64,000 nt of DNA from Chryseobacterium sp. G0162 (GTDB lineage Bacteria; Bacteroidota; Bacteroidia; Flavobacteriales; Weeksellaceae): NCBI RefSeq assembly GCF_003815715.1, contig NZ_CP033922.1, positions 2,324,001-2,388,000 on the forward strand, read 5' to 3'. This document shows positions 47,652-55,385 of this stretch, piece after piece. The notes under the pieces were generated by a model. That model did not search any database. It was not told where the DNA came from and saw only the letters and a program-made list of their open reading frames with translations. The stretch's first letter is position 1, and each line of letters opens with the position of its first letter. A program made the position numbers and the translations under genes.

Positions 47652-48770
47652 TTATTTTGAAGGAGATACTTTTGCCACAACCTGTGCCCCATCTGCAAGG
47701 GCATCTATTCTGTTGATGGCGATTTTGTCTCCTGCATTCACTCCATTTTTCACAAAGTAATCTTGAGAAGTGCTTCCAGATACTTCAATCTGCATCATTT
47801 TCACTTTATCTTTTCCTTCTAATTTATAGACGAAGAACTTATCCTGAATATCTTTTACAGACGTTTTCGGAAGCTTTACTACACCATCTAATGCATTGTG
47901 TATCATCACACGTCCTGTTCCTCCGGATCTTAGAAGTTTATCCGGATTCTGGAACACAGCTTTCATCTGGATACTTCCTGTATTTCTGTCAAAGTTCCCA
48001 CTGGCATTTTCCAACCTTCCTTTAAAACCATAGGTAGAACCGTCTGCTAAAATAAGCTCTACATTCTCTGTGTTTTCACCTGAAGCAGCAGCTCTGCTAT
48101 GAGCAATAAAGTCTGCCTCATTCATTGAGAAATAGACATTTACACTGCTTATATTAGAAAGTGTTGTTAATGGTGATGCATCAGACGGGCTGATGAGGTT
48201 TCCTACCCTGTTTGGGATTCTTCCTATATAACCGCTCACCGGTGCCTTAATGTATGCGAAATTAGCATTGATCTTTGAAGAACCTAAAGAAGATTGTGCC
48301 TGAGCCACTTGTGCTGATGCTGCCTTTAAACTTGCCTGTGCTGTTTTCAGCTGCATATCAGAAACTACTTTTCCTTCTACAAGAGGTTTCAGCTTTTCAA
48401 CTTCCAGTTTTGCCGATTCCTGAGCTGCTAAAGCGGATTTCAAAGCGGCTGCATTGGTATTTACCTGTTCATTGTATACCGATGGATTAATTCTAAACAA
48501 TGTTTGCCCTTTGCTCACATATTGTCCTTCTTTTATGTATACAGCTTCCAGGTATCCTGTTACCTGAGCTTTTATTTCTACATTGTCCTGCCCTTCTATA
48601 CTTCCGGGATACCCCGTTGCAACGTCTTCATTTCCTGACTTCACCTGGATAAAGTCAGTAGGAAGTGCCTGTACCTGCTGCGCATTTTCCTGCGCGTTTC
48701 CCGAACCGCAGGAGTACAATATTGCTGCAGTTATAAGTGAAAGTGCCAGATATCCTTTTCTGTAGTTCAT
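47652..48770 (-). CDS. RND efflux periplasmic adaptor (AcrA/MexA family)
   Basis: 372-aa membrane-fusion lipoprotein (LYSCGSG lipobox, Cys near 21). The lipoyl half-motif is VEIKAQVTGYLEAVYIKEGQYVSKGQTLFRI, the alpha-hairpin is about residues 95-160, and the second lipoyl half is YIKAPVSGYIGRI. It connects pump and channel. First gene of the operon; its upstream region carries two GGTGAAACGTA repeats 21 bp apart. Confidence 0.93.
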   Translation of the reverse strand: MNYRKGYLALSLITAAILYSCGSGNAQENAQQVQALPTDFIQVKSGNEDVATGYPGSIEGQDNVEIKAQVTGYLEAVYIKEGQYVSKGQTLFRINPSVYNEQVNTNAAALKSALAAQESAKLEVEKLKPLVEGKVVSDMQLKTAQASLKAASAQVAQAQSSLGSSKINANFAYIKAPVSGYIGRIPNRVGNLISPSDASPLTTLSNISSVNVYFSMNEADFIAHSRAAASGENTENVELILADGSTYGFKGRLENASGNFDRNTGSIQMKAVFQNPDKLLRSGGTGRVMIHNALDGVVKLPKTSVKDIQDKFFVYKLEGKDKVKMMQIEVSGSTSQDYFVKNGVNAGDKIAINRIDALADGAQVVAKVSPSK

Positions 48771-48838
48771 AACATTTGTTTTTAAATTTTACAACAGCAA
48801 AATAAGTTCATATAATAAGGATGTGCATGTAAAAATCC

Positions 48839-48870
48839 GGTGAAACGTAGTTAATCGCAGGTGAAACGTA
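48839..48870 (-). promoter_or_regulatory. LytTR-type direct repeats upstream of the efflux operon
   Basis: GGTGAAACGTA occurs at 48839-48849 and again at 48860-48870, an exact 21-bp period (two helical turns). In the reverse direction the unit reads TACGTTTCA. This fits the AgrA/LytTR half-site pattern [TA][AC][CA]GTTN with 12-bp spacing. The repeats end ~70 bp upstream of the adaptor gene start. Confidence 0.6.
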
Positions 48871-48954
48871 TGATACCAAAAATGAAAGGAAAAGTGGTTA
48901 TTTCTACCATTCAGATCGATAAAAAACGGCTTTATCACTTTAGTATTTCAAAAA

Positions 48955-48985
48955 TACGGTTGAGGTTTCAATTTATACGTTTCAC
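48955..48985 (+). promoter_or_regulatory. LytTR-type direct repeats upstream of the outer-membrane protein gene
   Basis: TACGGTTGAG (48955-48964) and TACGTTTCAC (48976-48985), again with a 21-bp period. They are the same unit as at 48839-48870 but facing the plus-strand gene, ~91 bp before its ATG. Confidence 0.5.
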
Positions 48986-49075
48986 TTTTAAAACTCATCG
49001 TTCAGGTTATTTTCCCTTCTAATTTCGCAGTATCAAAACATCAAAAAATAAGTCAATAATTTAAATTTTTATCAA

Positions 49076-49666
49076 ATGAAAAAGTTTTTAGCAATCACAG
49101 CGATCGTATTAGGAGTAGGAGTACAGGCTCAAACTACAACACCGAAAAAGGAATCAGGGATAGAATTAATTCCAAAGGCCGGAATCAATATTGCCAATCA
49201 ATCTATTAAAAATGTAAATGGTGAGAAATCAAAAACATCCTTTCAGGCCGGCTTAGGGGTAAATATTCAAACAGGAATAAAAAACTTTTCTGTACAGCCT
49301 GAAGTTAACTTTATCAGCAAGGGAACAAAGTTTAAAAACAGCTTTGGAAGTGAAACATACAACTTTAATTATTTAGAAGTTCCGGTGTTAGCCAAATACA
49401 GCTTTGGTCCGGTGTATGTAAATGCAGGACCTTCTATAGGCTTCCTGATGGGAAAGAATGATAAGGTAAAAGCAGCATATGGTAAAACCAAATCCATAGA
49501 TTTTGGATTACAGATGGGAGCAGGTGTAGCCATTCCTGCAGGACCCGGAAAAGTAATTGTAGATGGCAGATATAATTTAGGATTAAATAATATCTCCGAT
49601 GAGAAAGGAGTAGATGTAAAAAACAGAGGTTTTGCGATCTCTCTAGGATATGCTATTCCATTGTAA
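49076..49666 (+). CDS. PorT-like outer-membrane beta-barrel protein
   Basis: 196-aa outer-membrane protein with a signal peptide (residues 1-18, ending GVQAQ). Its eight or so amphipathic strands are typical of the outer_membrane beta-barrel family: IELIPKAGINIANQSI, SFQAGLGVNIQTGIKNFSVQPEVNFISKGTKF, YLEVPVLAKYSFGPVYVNAGPSIGFLMG. It ends RGFAISLGYAIPL. Predicted target of the neighbouring LytTR regulator through the upstream repeats. Confidence 0.83.
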   Translation: MKKFLAITAIVLGVGVQAQTTTPKKESGIELIPKAGINIANQSIKNVNGEKSKTSFQAGLGVNIQTGIKNFSVQPEVNFISKGTKFKNSFGSETYNFNYLEVPVLAKYSFGPVYVNAGPSIGFLMGKNDKVKAAYGKTKSIDFGLQMGAGVAIPAGPGKVIVDGRYNLGLNNISDEKGVDVKNRGFAISLGYAIPL

Positions 49667-49871
49667 TCTTTAATTCATAGCTTTTTCTTCATATGATCCC
49701 TTCATGAGCAATTCTTGGGGGGATTTTTATTTATAAGATTGGAAGCTGGAAGTTACTATTGTGCAGACAAAATCTAATAGCTACAGAAAGGTTTGAGGCT
49801 CTCTGAAAAGCGTTAATTAAATTGATTTTTCTTTTGTTTTTCAGTCTTCAATAACCTCCAGCATCCTACCA

Positions 49872-50636
49872 TTAATAATCCATCCAGGATTTAAAAATTG
49901 ATGCCTTTTCCCGGCTTACGATCACTTCCATCTCAGGTTGTTTTCTCAGCTCCAGTTTCAGTTTTCCATTGAAATGATTGAAAATCTGCTTTACAGAATC
50001 AATATGAATGATAAACTGTCTATTGGCCCGGAAGAAGAACTTCGGATCCAATTGTTTTTCAAGCTCCTCCAATGTTTGAGGAATATTTTCTACTACACCA
50101 GTGTTCAGCATGGCCTTACTGATTCCCAATTCTGTATAAAAGTATAAAATGTCTTCTGCCAATACTGTTTTATATCCATCACGATGAACGATAAGGAATC
50201 GTTTTCTATAGTCTTTGGGCTGGATATAATTGAGAAGCCCCTCAATGGCTGATCCTACAACAGGAACTGCTTCCATAAAGGTCTCATAGCGCTTCAATGC
50301 GGCATCCAGTTCTTCCTCTTCTATGGGTTTCAGAAGGTAATCTATGCTATTGTATTTAAAAGCCTGTACGGCATATTCATCATACGCTGTTGTAAAGATT
50401 ACGGCGCTTTTGACCTCATGTTTATTAAAAATTTCAAAGCTTAAACCATCTGCCAGGCGAATATCCATCATAATGACATCCGGAACAACATTGTTTTCCA
50501 GCCAATTAACAGTAGAGGTTATGGAATCTTCTACGGAAAGAATTTCAATATGGGGTCTTAACTTTAGCAACAGCCTTTTTAACCGGTCTGCATTGGGTCT
50601 TTCATCCTCAACTATTAAAATTTTATTAATCTTCAT
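49872..50636 (-). CDS. LytTR-family response regulator
   Basis: 254-aa two-component regulator. The receiver domain has phospho-acceptor D58 (DVIMMDIRLADGLSFEIF), the acidic DE pair at 11-12 and a conserved lysine in YLLKPIEEEE. The LytTR domain covers about 150-254 (RKRFLIVHRDGYKTVLAEDILYFYTE, FFRANRQFIIHIDSVKQIFN). It overlaps its kinase gene by 4 bp (ATGA). Direct repeats with 21-bp period around the neighbouring promoters are its likely binding sites. Confidence 0.92.
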   Translation of the reverse strand: MKINKILIVEDERPNADRLKRLLLKLRPHIEILSVEDSITSTVNWLENNVVPDVIMMDIRLADGLSFEIFNKHEVKSAVIFTTAYDEYAVQAFKYNSIDYLLKPIEEEELDAALKRYETFMEAVPVVGSAIEGLLNYIQPKDYRKRFLIVHRDGYKTVLAEDILYFYTELGISKAMLNTGVVENIPQTLEELEKQLDPKFFFRANRQFIIHIDSVKQIFNHFNGKLKLELRKQPEMEVIVSREKASIFKSWMDY

Positions 50637-51751
50637 ATCAACGGGAGTTTTACAATAAATTTATCTTCAGTTTTTTCTATAATCGGTTTTGTATAGCCCA
50701 GAATCTCATACCTTGCAATGATATTGGTAAGCCCAACTCCTGAAGAATCCGGCTTATTGAGTAATGGCAAAAAGGTATTAGCAACTACCAGCTCTTTTTC
50801 TGAGTTTGTATACACATGAATTTCCAGTGGGTTCGCCTTTGAGGTCTGATTATGCTTAATAGCATTTTCAACCAACAGCTGCAGGGATAATGGAAGCGTA
50901 TACATAGATCTGTATTCTTCTTGGATGTCAATTTTAAATAATACTCCCTCGCCAATTCTTTTTTCAATCAGGAAAATATAGGAATCTAAAAATTTCAGTT
51001 CTTCTTCTACGGCTATGATATCTTTTTTAGAGTTCACCAACAAATACCGGTATACACGGGCAAATTTTTCTGAATATTCATATCCTAACTGTTGATCTTC
51101 CAGAATTAGTTCGGAAAGAACACTCAGGTTGTTAAAGATAAAATGGGGATCTATTTGTAATTTAAGAACCTGAAGTTCAGCGGCCATAGCTGCCTGTTTA
51201 TGCTTGGAGGCTCTAAGTTTATGCTGAGCTGCTTCTACAGCGGTCCTTTTCCAATTTTGAAGCAGATAATCCACTGTATTAAAACCACTTATAATCAACG
51301 AAATCACAATATTCGTAGCAACCCATTGTCCTAATAGTGTATATTCTTTTCGGGAATCCATTTCCGGTAAATTATCAGAGGTACAGTCTACAATGGCATT
51401 AATAATCATTACAATCAAAACACTTCCTACAATCTGAAGAAATCCCTGGATGAGTAATCGCTTAACCGTCCTATCTTTCCACGGAAGCAGCTTATTGAGA
51501 GTAGAATCTATAAAAATACTAACCTCTGAAATGATGATTGAAAAAAAGAATACCCACAAAGCATCTTCAATAAACATTTTCAATGGAGTTTCCCAATACC
51601 TTTGCCAAACCGGATCAAAAGGATCAATAAGATAGGAAAATCCGCAGAAAGCAATTACTGCTACGGCCCAAATTACCAGCCTCCTTTTCATAGCGGAAAG
51701 GATCTTTTTACTTCGTACTAAATTTTTTCTAATCGTAGAAACCCTATTCAT
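50633..51751 (-). CDS. LytS/YehU-type sensor histidine kinase
   Basis: 372-aa membrane kinase from start MNRVSTIRKNLVRSKK. It has four membrane helices (about 26-43, 64-84, 101-121, 143-160), then the His_kinase domain with H203 in LQIDPHFIFNNLSVLSEL, the N-box LLVENAIKHN and the G-box SGVGLTNIIARYEILG. It phosphorylates the overlapping LytTR regulator. An upstream in-frame Met at 51859 would add 36 residues through the regulatory repeats and is judged less likely. Confidence 0.9.
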   Translation of the reverse strand: MNRVSTIRKNLVRSKKILSAMKRRLVIWAVAVIAFCGFSYLIDPFDPVWQRYWETPLKMFIEDALWVFFFSIIISEVSIFIDSTLNKLLPWKDRTVKRLLIQGFLQIVGSVLIVMIINAIVDCTSDNLPEMDSRKEYTLLGQWVATNIVISLIISGFNTVDYLLQNWKRTAVEAAQHKLRASKHKQAAMAAELQVLKLQIDPHFIFNNLSVLSELILEDQQLGYEYSEKFARVYRYLLVNSKKDIIAVEEELKFLDSYIFLIEKRIGEGVLFKIDIQEEYRSMYTLPLSLQLLVENAIKHNQTSKANPLEIHVYTNSEKELVVANTFLPLLNKPDSSGVGLTNIIARYEILGYTKPIIEKTEDKFIVKLPLI

Positions 51752-51834
51752 ATCCGGGACTTTGTGAATGTAAATATAAAAATAGATTTTAGAAGCCCAT
51801 GCCCTATTTTTAACGAGACCGCCAAAACCGTCCC

Positions 51835-51898
51835 TGAAACGTAAAATAAACAAGTTCAAATGAAACCTGACGTTTCATCACCTGAAAAATACATTTCA
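51835..51898 (+). promoter_or_regulatory. LytTR-type repeats between the kinase and universal stress protein genes
   Basis: TGAAACGTA at 51835-51843, plus the opposite-orientation direct repeats GACGTTTCATCA (from 51869) and TACATTTCATCA (from 51890), 21 bp apart. It lies in the 230-bp divergent region and could serve either flanking gene. Confidence 0.5.
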
Positions 51899-51954
51899 TC
51901 ATCATTTTATGCAACATCACCATATTTTTAATAAAAGGCCACGGGCTTCTACCC

Positions 51955-51962
51955 TAGTTTTG
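51955..51962 (+). promoter_or_regulatory. Predicted -7 box of the universal stress protein gene
   Basis: TAGTTTTG matches TAnnTTTG, 20 nt before the ATG. No clear -33 TTTG is present, which suits activation by a factor bound at the repeats upstream (51869-51898). Confidence 0.5.
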
Positions 51963-51981
51963 CAGTATTAAAATCGGTACA

Positions 51982-52809
51982 ATGAAAACAATAATTGTCT
52001 GCACAGATTTTTCCCAGGAAGCTGAAAATGCAATTCATTATGCAGCTTCTATGGCTAAAGAAAACCAATATCATATTATTATACTGTTCAATTTACAGAG
52101 CATTTCTATCCATGCCCTGAATGCTCAGATTTCTGCTGATTTTTTCTATGAACAGACCCTTAAAAACCAACAAAAGCTTACTGATAAATCCATGGAGATA
52201 AATCTTTTATATGCTGTAAAAACAGAGTATTATCTAGCTTCAGGAAATTTTATTGATGAGCTGAATAACTGTATACAAGCCACAAATGGGGATTTTGTTG
52301 TGATGGGGATGGGAGAAAAAACGCTTGAACAGAGGCTTTTAGGGAACAATGTGATCAAGGCTATTCACAGGATCAAAAAACCGATATTAATTATTCCGGG
52401 ACATATAGAATATACAGGAATCCAAAAGGTTCTCTTTGCCTATGATACTCATAAATCCATTACCTGGTCTGCCATGAATGACATTTATTCTTTCATTAAT
52501 GAGTTCAATGCAGAAATTGAAGTATTTAATGTAAGTGAGGGTGTAGAGGATTTTACGGAAGTCATTCATGATATCGATCTGAATTCCGGTTATGATCTTG
52601 ATGATATTAAATACAGCTTTAAGATGATAAAATCTATTGAAATCATCAAAGCGATTGAGGAGGAAGTAAAATTAGCCAATGCAGATCTCCTGACAATGGT
52701 TCCTTACCGGTATAATCTTGTAGAATCTCTTTTCCATCGAAGCAAAACAGCCATCATGGCCTATAAAAATAAAGTTCCATTACTATCAATCCCCCTAAAC
52801 ATAGATTAA
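51982..52809 (+). CDS. Universal stress protein with two Usp domains
   Basis: 275-aa cytoplasmic protein made of tandem Usp folds. The first (1-143) begins KTIIVCTDFSQEAENAIHYAASMAKE and ends KPILIIPGH with FVVMGMGEKT before it. The second (150-275) begins KVLFAYDTHKSI and ends KVPLLSIPLNID with LLTMVPYRYNLVESLFHRS before it. Usp proteins bind ATP/AMP or act in stress adaptation. Repeats in its upstream region suggest control by the LytTR pair. Confidence 0.88.
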   Translation: MKTIIVCTDFSQEAENAIHYAASMAKENQYHIIILFNLQSISIHALNAQISADFFYEQTLKNQQKLTDKSMEINLLYAVKTEYYLASGNFIDELNNCIQATNGDFVVMGMGEKTLEQRLLGNNVIKAIHRIKKPILIIPGHIEYTGIQKVLFAYDTHKSITWSAMNDIYSFINEFNAEIEVFNVSEGVEDFTEVIHDIDLNSGYDLDDIKYSFKMIKSIEIIKAIEEEVKLANADLLTMVPYRYNLVESLFHRSKTAIMAYKNKVPLLSIPLNID

Positions 52810-52886
52810 GACTCAATCAATAAAAATCATATTTGAATTATCCTTTTTTGCCTTTTTAAGGTTAAATTTTACACTTAATCTTGTTT

Positions 52887-52916
52887 AATAAGACCGGAGT
52901 TTTCTTCGGTCTTATT
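52887..52916 (+). terminator. Terminator after the universal stress protein gene
   Basis: Perfect 10-bp stem AATAAGACCG / CGGTCTTATT with a 10-nt loop, followed by TTGATTTT. Confidence 0.8.
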
Positions 52917-52981
52917 TTGATTTTAACCTCACTCGCTGTAAATTATTTACTGTTCAAGATCATAAAGCTCTAATAATAAAA

Positions 52982-53008
52982 ATCTTCTACGCTATCAACG
53001 TAGAAGAT
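52982..53008 (-). terminator. Terminator of the ATP-grasp gene
   Basis: Perfect 10-bp stem ATCTTCTACG / CGTAGAAGAT. On the minus strand it is followed by TTTTTATTATT, 28 nt past the stop. Confidence 0.8.
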
Positions 53009-53035
53009 CATCCTTAATATAATAATATAAAATTA

Positions 53036-53905
53036 TCAGGAAATCAAAGTCATTAATGTCTGATAATAATTTTCTTGCAATTCACTGCTGCCATTAAGGA
53101 ACAAATAAGGCTCAATAAGCTCCAGTTCCATTAAGTGAAATGAATTATTGATTAATACACCATCTACCCTCGCATACAATGTTGATTGGGGTAAAGTTTT
53201 TAAATACGTCCCAGCCTGTTCTATATGCACCGGATCCGGGGTTGGATAACTAATACTTCCGCCATGATAATGCTGCACTCTGAAATCACCTTGTTTAGGC
53301 GTTTTTAATGAACAATGGCTATATTTTCCGTTGAAAAACAGGAATGACCATTCTCCATTTTTAATTTCCTCTACAAAAGGCTGTACCATATAATCCTGTT
53401 CTTTCAGAAACTCATTAATTTCTTTAGATCGTTTATCAAAATTATCTCGGTTTATGGTTACCGTATTTTGAGCTCCAGCACTCACACAAGGCTTTACAAC
53501 CAATTGATCAGCTCCAAAAACTTCAAAAAAATGTTTACCAAAAGAAGATCCTTTTTCCACATATTCTGAGGCAATGACCGGAAGTTGCTTGTCCGCAATA
53601 TCTTTCAGGTAATGTTTATCTGAATTCCATTTGATGATTTCCACTGGATTTAACACTTTAATTCCTAATCTTTCAAGATGATCCAGCCAGTTCAGAAATT
53701 CATGCAAATGATTATGATAATCCCACGGAGACTTGATAATAGCCACATCAAACTGACTCCAGTCCACATTTTCATCATTCCAAATGGTGGGAACAATATC
53801 CACACCTTTGTTGTTCAGAAAATTAATCAATTCCGTATCTTCATCATTGGTTACTCCCACCGAAAAACGGTCTTCTTTTTTAAAGCCTACTAGTGTAATT
53901 TTCAT
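53036..53905 (-). CDS. ATP-grasp family protein (RimK/glutathione-synthetase-like ligase)
   Basis: 289-aa cytoplasmic protein with an ATP-grasp layout. The N-terminal alpha/beta domain contains FDVAIIKSPWDYHNHLHEFLNWLDHLE. The ATP-binding part has VEKGSSFGKHFFEVFGADQLVVKPCVSAGAQNTV and EQDYMVQPFVEEIKNGEWSFLFF, and the metal-ligand end is ARVDGVLINNSFHLMELELIEPYLF. It should ligate a carboxylate to an amine using ATP; substrates are unknown. Similar proteins occur in natural-product or cycloserine-type pathways, but no partner genes lie nearby. Single gene at the left edge of the island. Confidence 0.82.
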   Translation of the reverse strand: MKITLVGFKKEDRFSVGVTNDEDTELINFLNNKGVDIVPTIWNDENVDWSQFDVAIIKSPWDYHNHLHEFLNWLDHLERLGIKVLNPVEIIKWNSDKHYLKDIADKQLPVIASEYVEKGSSFGKHFFEVFGADQLVVKPCVSAGAQNTVTINRDNFDKRSKEINEFLKEQDYMVQPFVEEIKNGEWSFLFFNGKYSHCSLKTPKQGDFRVQHYHGGSISYPTPDPVHIEQAGTYLKTLPQSTLYARVDGVLINNSFHLMELELIEPYLFLNGSSELQENYYQTLMTLIS

Positions 53906-54104
53906 GCGTCTGTTATTATACGTTTTTCTTGGTGTAAAGTTGCAAAGAACTTATGAATGAACACAGACACAGATTTTTATATTTGGAAGGGTACAATTGA
54001 AAATGATAAAATATTGACACCAATTATTTTCCTTTAAATAGTGAACAACAAACAAAAAAGCATTTATTTGTAATACAATTATATTAGACGGAAAATAAAA
54101 TTGA

Positions 54105-54136
54105 TTTTGGATGGACTAATTAAATTTTTATATTGC
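54105..54136 (+). promoter_or_regulatory. Possible recombinase promoter
   Basis: TTTTG at 54105-54109, 19 nt, then TATATTGC at 54129-54136. This is a degenerate match to the -33/-7 pattern, upstream of the serine recombinase gene. Confidence 0.35.
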
Positions 54137-54141
54137 ATAGT

Positions 54142-54155
54142 AAAACGATCGTTTT
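54142..54155. promoter_or_regulatory. 14-bp palindrome upstream of the recombinase
   Basis: AAAACGATCGTTTT, a perfect palindrome ending 13 bp before the recombinase ATG and just after its predicted -7 box. It is a candidate autoregulatory operator or recombination half-site pair. Confidence 0.5.
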
Positions 54156-54168
54156 TTAAAACCAAATT

Positions 54169-54738
54169 ATGACTGTAGGTTACGCCAGAGTATCGACTCC
54201 CGAACAAAATATTTCTACTCAAGTTGAAATGTTAAAAGATAATGGATGTGAAAAAATATTCACCGACATTGCAAGTGGTGTTCGAGAAGATAGATTAGGA
54301 TTAAATGAAATGCTCTCCTATTTGCGAAAGGATGATATCATACTAGTATATAAAACAGATCGAATTTTTAGATCACTAAAAAACATGATTGAACTTATCG
54401 ATAAATTCAATGAAAAGGGCATTCTTTTTAAAAGCATTACCGAACCAGCCTTTGATACAACTTCAGCCAATGGAAAGTTTATTATTCAAATTTTTGGAGC
54501 TGTAGCCGAGTTTGAAAGAAGCCTAATTAGTGAAAGAACAAAATCTGGATTAGAAGGTGCTCGAAAAAGAAAAAAACTTTTAGGCAGACCCAAAGGATCA
54601 AGCCAAAAAAGTATAGAAAAATATCAATATGCTAAACATCTGTATGATAATAAAAATATTCCCATTAATAAAGCTTGTCAGCAAGCAGCAATAAGCAAAG
54701 CAACATTCTATCGTATTGATAAAATAAAAACAACTTAA
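54169..54738 (+). CDS. Small serine recombinase (resolvase/invertase family)
   Basis: 189-aa site-specific recombinase. The catalytic Ser is S9 in GYARVSTPEQN, with the family stretches KTDRIFRSLKNMIELIDKFNEKGI, FIIQIFGAVAEFERSLISERTKSGLEGARKR and GRPKG. The C-terminal helix-turn-helix covers about 150-189 (NKACQQAAISKATFYRI). It forms a DNA-Ser intermediate to invert or resolve DNA. It stands at the left border of the AT-rich island. No transposase accompanies it. Confidence 0.92.
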   Translation: MTVGYARVSTPEQNISTQVEMLKDNGCEKIFTDIASGVREDRLGLNEMLSYLRKDDIILVYKTDRIFRSLKNMIELIDKFNEKGILFKSITEPAFDTTSANGKFIIQIFGAVAEFERSLISERTKSGLEGARKRKKLLGRPKGSSQKSIEKYQYAKHLYDNKNIPINKACQQAAISKATFYRIDKIKTT

Positions 54739-54740
54739 TA

Positions 54741-54780
54741 TTTAATACGTCACATTTTGTCGTATTAAAATATATTTTTG
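54741..54780 (+). promoter_or_regulatory. Inverted repeat and shared accessory-gene promoter element, copy c
   Basis: TTTAATACG (54741-54749) and CGTATTAAA (54761-54769) are a perfect 9-bp inverted repeat with 11-bp spacer. The same bases form the motif AATACGTCACATTTTGTCG. It matches the elements upstream of the beta-helix and 93-aa genes, with TATTTTTG (54773-54780) as the -7 box 29 nt after its start. It lies 71 bp before the first island operon. Confidence 0.6.
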
Positions 54781-54851
54781 CAAAAAATAGTAATAAATCA
54801 TTCTACCAATTTTGTTTAAGAAGTAATTGTATATTCATAACAGGTAAAATC

Positions 54852-55385
54852 ATGTCAGGTAAAATATTTTTTATAGGAGGAATCCATGGAGTTGGCAAAA
54901 GTACTATATGTAAAAGCATCTGCAAGGATTTAAATCTAAAATACTTATCAGCAAGTCAACTTTTGAAATGGGATGAATCTGAGGACCCAAAAAACAAAAA
55001 GGTTAGTAACATTTTACAAATGCAAAATAAATTAATAATTGGTTTGAAACTTAATACTGATGTTAATAAAAATTATCTTTTAGATGGGCATTATTGTTTA
55101 TTGAATAAAAAAAATAAAGTGCAACCCGTTCCACATGACACATTTATTCAAATTAATCCTATAAACTTAAACATTATTCTAGGTAATGTATCAGAAATTA
55201 GTACTAGACTTCAAAATAGAGATAACATAGTTTATTCAATAGAGCTTCTAAAAAAATTTCAAAATTACGAACTATCATATGCACAAGAACTATCAAAAAA
55301 ATTAAACATAGATCTTAATATAGGAACACAAGATAATTATTCTGAAATATTAGAAAAAATTTATAAGAAACTAAATACACCATGA
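54852..55385 (+). CDS. P-loop ATPase, adenylate/nucleotide-kinase-like (AAA_17/18 type)
   Basis: 177-aa cytoplasmic protein. Walker A is GIHGVGKST (residues 10-18) at the very N-terminus. LLDGHYCLL is a Walker B/substrate-like strand, as in small nucleotide or RNA-associated kinases (AAA_17/18, KTI12-like). The short length and lack of AAA+ sensor motifs argue for a kinase-type P-loop over a remodelling ATPase. Its stop overlaps the next ATG (ATGA), so it is translationally coupled to the PIN-GNAT-PUA protein and probably acts with it as sensor or regulator. Confidence 0.75.
   Translation: MSGKIFFIGGIHGVGKSTICKSICKDLNLKYLSASQLLKWDESEDPKNKKVSNILQMQNKLIIGLKLNTDVNKNYLLDGHYCLLNKKNKVQPVPHDTFIQINPINLNIILGNVSEISTRLQNRDNIVYSIELLKKFQNYELSYAQELSKKLNIDLNIGTQDNYSEILEKIYKKLNTP

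Larger units (their letters stand above)
48771..49075. other. Divergent regulatory region between efflux operon and outer-membrane protein gene
   Basis: 305 bp without a gene. It holds two sets of LytTR-like direct repeats in opposite orientation, one facing each flanking gene (48839-48870 and 48955-48985). TAATTTCG at about 49019-49026 is a possible -7 box for the outer-membrane protein gene. Confidence 0.6.

Noticed and set aside
54773..54780. Canonical -33 TTTG partner for the TATTTTTG box of the island operon
   Set aside because: The nearest TTTG (54756-54759) is only 13 nt away, too close for the usual 19-21 nt. The shared element probably replaces the -33 box.
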